A stretch of 9,421 bases of DNA from Betaproteobacteria bacterium (GTDB lineage Bacteria > Pseudomonadota > Gammaproteobacteria > Burkholderiales > Rhodocyclaceae), in assembly GCA_028868235.1 (NCBI GenBank), contig JAGWUW010000068.1, positions 1-9,421 on the forward strand, given 5' to 3'. The translations under genes were made by a program, and so were the position numbers. The notes beneath the pieces are model-generated. The model searched no databases. It had not been told where the DNA came from and saw nothing but the letters and a program-made list of their open reading frames with translations. Below are positions 6,776-9,421 of this stretch, piece by piece; the first letter of the stretch is position 1; every line of letters starts with the position of its first letter.

Positions 6776-6987
6776 CTATCCGCTTTGCCGTGCGCGGCGA
6801 ATATATCCAACTTGATCAACTGCTCAAGGCAACCGGGCTTTGTGACTCCGGTGGGGCTGCGCATGCGGCTATCGCCGAGGGCCGGGTCAAGGTTGACGGT
6901 ACGGTGGATACCCGCAAGCGAGCCAAGCTGCGCCCTGGGCAAGCGGTGGCGTTTGGCGGTGAGAAGGTTGAACTGGTTGCCGAATAA
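6772..6987 (+). CDS. ybcJ: Small S4-domain RNA-binding protein, YbcJ family
   Basis: This 71-aa protein is essentially one S4 RNA-binding domain. The diagnostic segment is IAEGRVKVDGTVDTRKRAKL (about residues 35-54), preceded by LDQLLKATGLCDSGG, which lines up with E. coli YbcJ over its whole length. YbcJ-type proteins are thought to bind structured RNA; their target is not settled. ATG 6772 overlaps the lutC stop by four bases (ATGA), giving the family's usual length. A GTG at 6736 in the same frame would add 12 unrelated residues and run deeper into lutC. It is the last gene of the operon, and no terminator is seen after it. Its place behind lutC suggests co-expression but not necessarily a role in lactate metabolism. 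Confidence 0.85.
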   Translation: MTIRFAVRGEYIQLDQLLKATGLCDSGGAAHAAIAEGRVKVDGTVDTRKRAKLRPGQAVAFGGEKVELVAE

Positions 6988-6994
6988 GGGCGCG

Positions 6995-7561
6995 CTACTG
7001 GGCTTGGTCAAGCCAGCGTATCGGCGATGCAAGTTCGGGCCGCTTGCCCGAGCGGTTGGTGTAATACCCGGCGATGGTAGCGATGTCGATTTCCGGATCG
7101 CCGGTTAACGTCAGATACGCGAGGATGCCGGCCTCCCTCCGTGCGTAGTCGATACAGCCGAGACCAATCGGCACTTCGGCTGTCAGTGCAATGCGATAGA
7201 AGCCGGTTTTCCAGCCCTTTGTACGGCGGCGAGTCCCTTCTGGTGCGATGATCAATTGACAGCGTTCGTGGTGGGCAAAGCGCCCCACCATCTGTTCGAC
7301 GAATCCGGTGCGTTGACGGCGATTGACCGGGATGCCGCCGAGCCATCGCAGCAGGAGGCCTAGCGGCCAGAAGAACAGGTTATCCTTGGCTGCCCAGTTG
7401 GCGCGCAGGCCGAGAGCCAAGCCGACAAGCAGGCCGTATAGGGCGTCCCAATTCGAGGTGTGTGGGTAGCCGATAATCAGCACACGGCCCGGCCGCTCGT
7501 CTGGCTCAACCAGCCGCCAGCCAAGAGTTTTTAGAATCAGGTAAGCTAGTGATTGCAGCAT
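6995..7561 (-). CDS. PlsC-type 1-acyl-glycerol-3-phosphate acyltransferase family protein
   Basis: This 188-aa protein has the membrane-associated glycerolipid acyltransferase motifs in order: HTSNWD (His34 to Asp39, the HX4D catalytic pair), GGIPVNR (75-81), PEGTR (107-111) and a later VPIGLGCIDYARRE (130-143). It presumably moves an acyl group to a lysophospholipid or similar acceptor at the inner membrane. It is shorter than classical PlsC (about 240 aa) and lacks a clear N-terminal membrane anchor. It belongs to the compact subgroup whose substrate is not defined by sequence. The ATG at 7559-7561 has no good Shine-Dalgarno and follows the stop of the upstream 76-aa gene by 24 bases, so the two may share a transcript. 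Its stop faces the ybcJ-like stop across 7 bases. Confidence 0.85.
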   Translation of the reverse strand: MLQSLAYLILKTLGWRLVEPDERPGRVLIIGYPHTSNWDALYGLLVGLALGLRANWAAKDNLFFWPLGLLLRWLGGIPVNRRQRTGFVEQMVGRFAHHERCQLIIAPEGTRRRTKGWKTGFYRIALTAEVPIGLGCIDYARREAGILAYLTLTGDPEIDIATIAGYYTNRSGKRPELASPIRWLDQAQ

Positions 7562-7585
7562 GCTGCCGGCGTTCTGCAGAGGGGG

Positions 7586-7816
7586 TTAAGTGCGAGCCCT
7601 GCCGAGAATGTCGGCAGCGGCCTCAGCGGACTGCTCTGTACTTTCTGTGACTGGTGCGCCGAAATAGCTGAGCCATTCCGCTTCCGTCATGGTCTGTTCC
7701 TCAACAGTTGGAATGCGCCTTTCGGTATTGTGACGACGGTCCTTCCAGCCGCACGGGGGGCCGATATCATCGTCGCGGCGGTCGGTGGCGGCGCGCTCCT
7801 TGTGTTCCTTGTTCAT
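7586..7816 (-). CDS. Small charged hypothetical protein with DRR/ERR repeats
   Basis: I do not recognise a function for this 76-aa protein. It is hydrophilic, with a repeated acidic-Arg-Arg unit: DRR (12-14), DRR (26-28) and ERR (32-34). A short IGPPCGWKDRR stretch lies at 18-28, followed by IPTVEE and an EAEWLSYFG segment (45-53), then an acidic tail. The spaced repeats, the single Cys-Gly-Trp and the clean ending argue that it is a real gene. I believe similar small proteins exist in related bacteria, but I could not check. I chose ATG at 7814-7816, which has AGGA on the - strand at a workable distance. A TTG two codons upstream would sit too close to that site. It lies between the DUF47 gene and the acyltransferase on the same strand. 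No membrane segment or signal peptide is visible. Confidence 0.68.
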   Translation of the reverse strand: MNKEHKERAATDRRDDDIGPPCGWKDRRHNTERRIPTVEEQTMTEAEWLSYFGAPVTESTEQSAEAAADILGRART

Positions 7817-7896
7817 GCCCAACTATCCTGTTTCTGTGCCTGCGTTGTATTGTATTTGAGCTAACAGCTCCTACGCTGTGTTCGATCTGACGCAGT
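7817..7896 (-). promoter_or_regulatory. Spacer between DUF47 gene and 76-aa gene, possible weak promoter
   Basis: This 80-base spacer holds a small inverted repeat, GAGCT (7858-7862) with AGCTC (7866-7870) around AAC. On the - strand no T-run follows it, so it is not a convincing terminator for the upstream pair. A - strand -10-like box TACAAT (bases 7849-7854) lies just downstream of the repeat, but no good -35 is found 16-18 bases before it. The 76-aa gene may therefore have its own weak promoter or be read through from pit/DUF47. Confidence 0.22.
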
Positions 7897-8541
7897 TCAA
7901 CACATTTTGACCACGATGTCGTGCAGCGTGTTGGCGCAGTTGGCCATGCGGTCGGCTGCATTGGACAGGTGGCGGTAGATTTCACGACGCTTGAACATGT
8001 GGATATAGTCGTCGCCGACGAACAGTTCGGCAATGGCTCGACGATAATTTTTTTCCACACGGCGTTCGGCCTTGCGCGCCGTATCGGCATCTTCGGCCGC
8101 GGCTGCGGGCTCCTTGGCGAGTCTTGCATAGCCCTGAAACAGGGCGTCGGTACCAAGTTTGATGTGCATGGCCATCTCCAGGCAGTGCTTGTCAGGCGCC
8201 AGGCCGAGAACCTCCATTTCGCTGACCGTGGTTTTGCAGTAATTCACAATTTCATCGAGGTCGACGATGGCCCGGTAGATGTCTTCGCGGTCGATTGGCG
8301 TCGAGAAGGCCTCGTTCAATGTGTGCAGGTTGTGAATCTTTACCCGGTCGGCTTCGTGCTCGTCCTGGCGGATGCACTGGCCGACCGCCATGTCGCCGGT
8401 TTCCATGAATTCGACCAGGCGGCCGGTGGTCTGGGCAACGTGCCGGCACTGCTCGGTGAGTAAGGCGAAGAAGTCGGGCATTTGGGGGAAGACACGCTCG
8501 AACAGGCGGCGGAAGATTGACGGCTGCTTTTCTTCGCTCAT
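7897..8541 (-). CDS. DUF47 / PhoU-like protein (TIGR00153 type), Pit accessory
   Basis: This 214-aa all-helical protein belongs to the DUF47 family, distant relatives of PhoU usually encoded beside Pit phosphate transporters and thought to modulate them. Family marks are IFRRLFERVFPQMPDFF at the start, the acidic EHEADRVK block (about 62-69), DREDIYRAIVDLDEIVNY (about 84-101) and a closing RREIYRHLSNAADRMANCAN (about 182-201). The acidic clusters resemble the metal-binding E/D motifs of PhoU helices. The start is clear: ATG at 8539-8541 has a strong GGAGGT (bases 8547-8552) five bases before it and overlaps the pit stop by four bases. The longer in-frame opening to 8622 would run through the end of pit and is rejected. 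It is cytoplasmic, with no signal or membrane segment. Confidence 0.9.
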   Translation of the reverse strand: MSEEKQPSIFRRLFERVFPQMPDFFALLTEQCRHVAQTTGRLVEFMETGDMAVGQCIRQDEHEADRVKIHNLHTLNEAFSTPIDREDIYRAIVDLDEIVNYCKTTVSEMEVLGLAPDKHCLEMAMHIKLGTDALFQGYARLAKEPAAAAEDADTARKAERRVEKNYRRAIAELFVGDDYIHMFKRREIYRHLSNAADRMANCANTLHDIVVKMC

Positions 8542-9421
8542 GGCGTACCTCCGAGAAATAGGTGGAGCAGGGCGTAGGCCTGGATGGCGACAAGGGCGGC
8601 ACCGGGGATGGTGATGATCCAAGTCGTGGCGATGTCTTTGGCCTTGGCCCAGCGCACGGCGCGAGGCCGTTCCGAAGCACCGATGCCCATGATCGAGCTG
8701 GCGACGACATGGGTCGTCGAGACTGGGGCGCCGCCCAGCGCAGCGGCCATTATTACGGCTGCTGCAGTGAGTTGGGAGCCTAGGGCGTGGATGGGGCGGA
8801 CCCGGTAGATGGCGAAGCCGAGTGTGCGTACGATGCGCCAGCCGCCGGACAGGATGCCGAGAGCGATCGCCGAAGCACAGGCCAGGATTACCCAGAAGGG
8901 GACTTCAAACTTCGGGATAAAGCCGCCGAGTAGCAGGACCAAGGTCAGGATGCCCATGCTTTTCTGGGCATCGTTGGCGCCGTGCGAGAAAGCCAGTCCG
9001 GCAGCGGTGACGAATTGGAGGCCGCGTAGACGGGCGTTGGCCGCAGGGTTGGCGGCGATGAGCAAGGCATTGAGCAGGCGGTGGATAAGAAAACCGATCC
9101 AGAAGCCGACAAACGGGGACAGGAGTAACGCAGCGAGTACCTTGATGATACCGGTGACGTGCCCTTCGGCCAATTCGGCGATACCCCAGACGACCTGTTC
9201 GGCACCCACCGAGACGACAACGGCACCGGTCAGCCCTCCAACCAAAGCGTGCGAGGACGATGAAGGGATTCCGAAATACCAGGTAACCAAATTCCAGGCG
9301 ATGGCACCGAGTAGGCCGCTGAGCAGGATGGAGAGCGACAGGATGGGGAAGACGCCATCCAAAGCGATGAAGTTACCGATGGTGTTGGCGACGGCCGTGC
9401 CGCCGAGCAGCGGACCGAGGA
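8538..9421 (-). CDS. pit: Inorganic phosphate transporter, PiT family (5' end outside window)
   Basis: This is the C-terminal 293 residues of a PiT-family low-affinity phosphate permease of the inner membrane, driven by proton or cation symport of metal-phosphate. Visible marks are GPLLGGTAVANT at the window edge, GIPSSSSHALVGG, the signature SHGANDAQKSMGI in the middle and GGAPVSTTHVVASS near the end. At least seven strongly hydrophobic segments alternate with short loops. The start is beyond the window: the frame is open to base 9419, and an in-frame TTG at 9360-9362 is internal because conserved PiT sequence continues upstream of it. About 40 residues, including the first half's own GANDA-like motif, are probably missing. 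The stop overlaps the ATG of the DUF47 gene (ATGA), a common pairing, although in many genomes the DUF47 gene comes first. Confidence 0.9.
   Translation of the reverse strand, partial: LGPLLGGTAVANTIGNFIALDGVFPILSLSILLSGLLGAIAWNLVTWYFGIPSSSSHALVGGLTGAVVVSVGAEQVVWGIAELAEGHVTGIIKVLAALLLSPFVGFWIGFLIHRLLNALLIAANPAANARLRGLQFVTAAGLAFSHGANDAQKSMGILTLVLLLGGFIPKFEVPFWVILACASAIALGILSGGWRIVRTLGFAIYRVRPIHALGSQLTAAAVIMAAALGGAPVSTTHVVASSIMGIGASERPRAVRWAKAKDIATTWIITIPGAALVAIQAYALLHLFLGGTP

Noticed and set aside
6998..7016. GGCTT/AAGCC hairpin at the end of the acyltransferase gene, considered as a terminator
   Set aside because: The stem is only five base pairs with a GGTC loop, no T-run follows on either strand, and it lies within coding sequence.
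7858..7870. GAGCT-AAC-AGCTC inverted repeat, considered as the terminator of pit/DUF47
   Set aside because: The stem is short and no T-run follows on the transcribed strand.
8542..8622. Upstream extension of the DUF47 gene
   Set aside because: It would overlap the end of pit by 85 bases. The ATG at 8541 has a strong ribosome site and the family's usual N-terminus.
9360..9362. TTG as the start of pit
   Set aside because: Conserved PiT sequence (GPLLGGTAVANT) continues in frame upstream to the window edge, so this codon is internal.
1..9421. Search for a mobile element, defence system, CRISPR array or tRNA
   Set aside because: No transposase, integrase, toxin-antitoxin pair, regularly spaced repeat or tRNA-like cloverleaf was seen; apart from the AT-rich spacer at 165-250, composition looks uniform by eye.

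Overview
The window looks like chromosomal DNA of a betaproteobacterium, most plausibly of the Rhodocyclales/Azonexaceae type (Dechloromonas-like). This rests on moderately high GC, betaproteobacterial-style MaeB, PbpG and YbcJ-family proteins, and the gene mix. The assignment is inference from protein character, not from a database search. No rRNA, tRNA, CRISPR array, insertion sequence or phage gene is visible, and there is no gene-free stretch longer than about 100 bases.

Layout. (1) Positions 1-164 hold the 3' end of a maeB-type malic enzyme, followed by an AT-rich spacer with a plausible promoter. (2) pbpG (267-1361, +) encodes an exported D-Ala-D-Ala endopeptidase with an unusually long Lys/Ala-rich linker. 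It ends at a bidirectional terminator (1378-1403) shared with the convergent iclR-family gene (1438-2226, -). (3) A 71-bp divergent spacer separates that regulator from a six-gene + strand operon (2298-6987): lutA, lutB, a half-length aldehyde-dehydrogenase-like gene, an hprA-like D-2-hydroxyacid dehydrogenase, lutC and a ybcJ-like S4 RNA-binding gene. All junctions are overlaps of 1-4 bases or a gap of 2 bases, so the six are almost certainly co-transcribed and translationally coupled. (4) The right part is on the - strand. A pit phosphate transporter (cut by the window edge) and a DUF47/PhoU-like gene overlap by 4 bases, followed by a 76-aa charged protein and a small PlsC-type acyltransferase whose stop faces the operon's last stop across 7 bases.

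How the genes fit together. LutABC form the iron-sulfur/LUD-domain complex that oxidises L-lactate (or a similar 2-hydroxyacid) to pyruvate. The hprA-like gene interconverts 2-hydroxy- and 2-oxoacids (glycerate/hydroxypyruvate, glycolate/glyoxylate) with NAD(P)H. The IclR regulator probably controls the operon from the divergent spacer. The most unusual element is the gene between lutB and hprA. It keeps an intact, coupled reading frame, yet it is only the N-terminal half of the ALDH fold, has lost the catalytic Asn position and about 24 internal residues, and lacks the whole Cys-bearing domain. The pit/DUF47 pair is a standard low-affinity phosphate uptake module.
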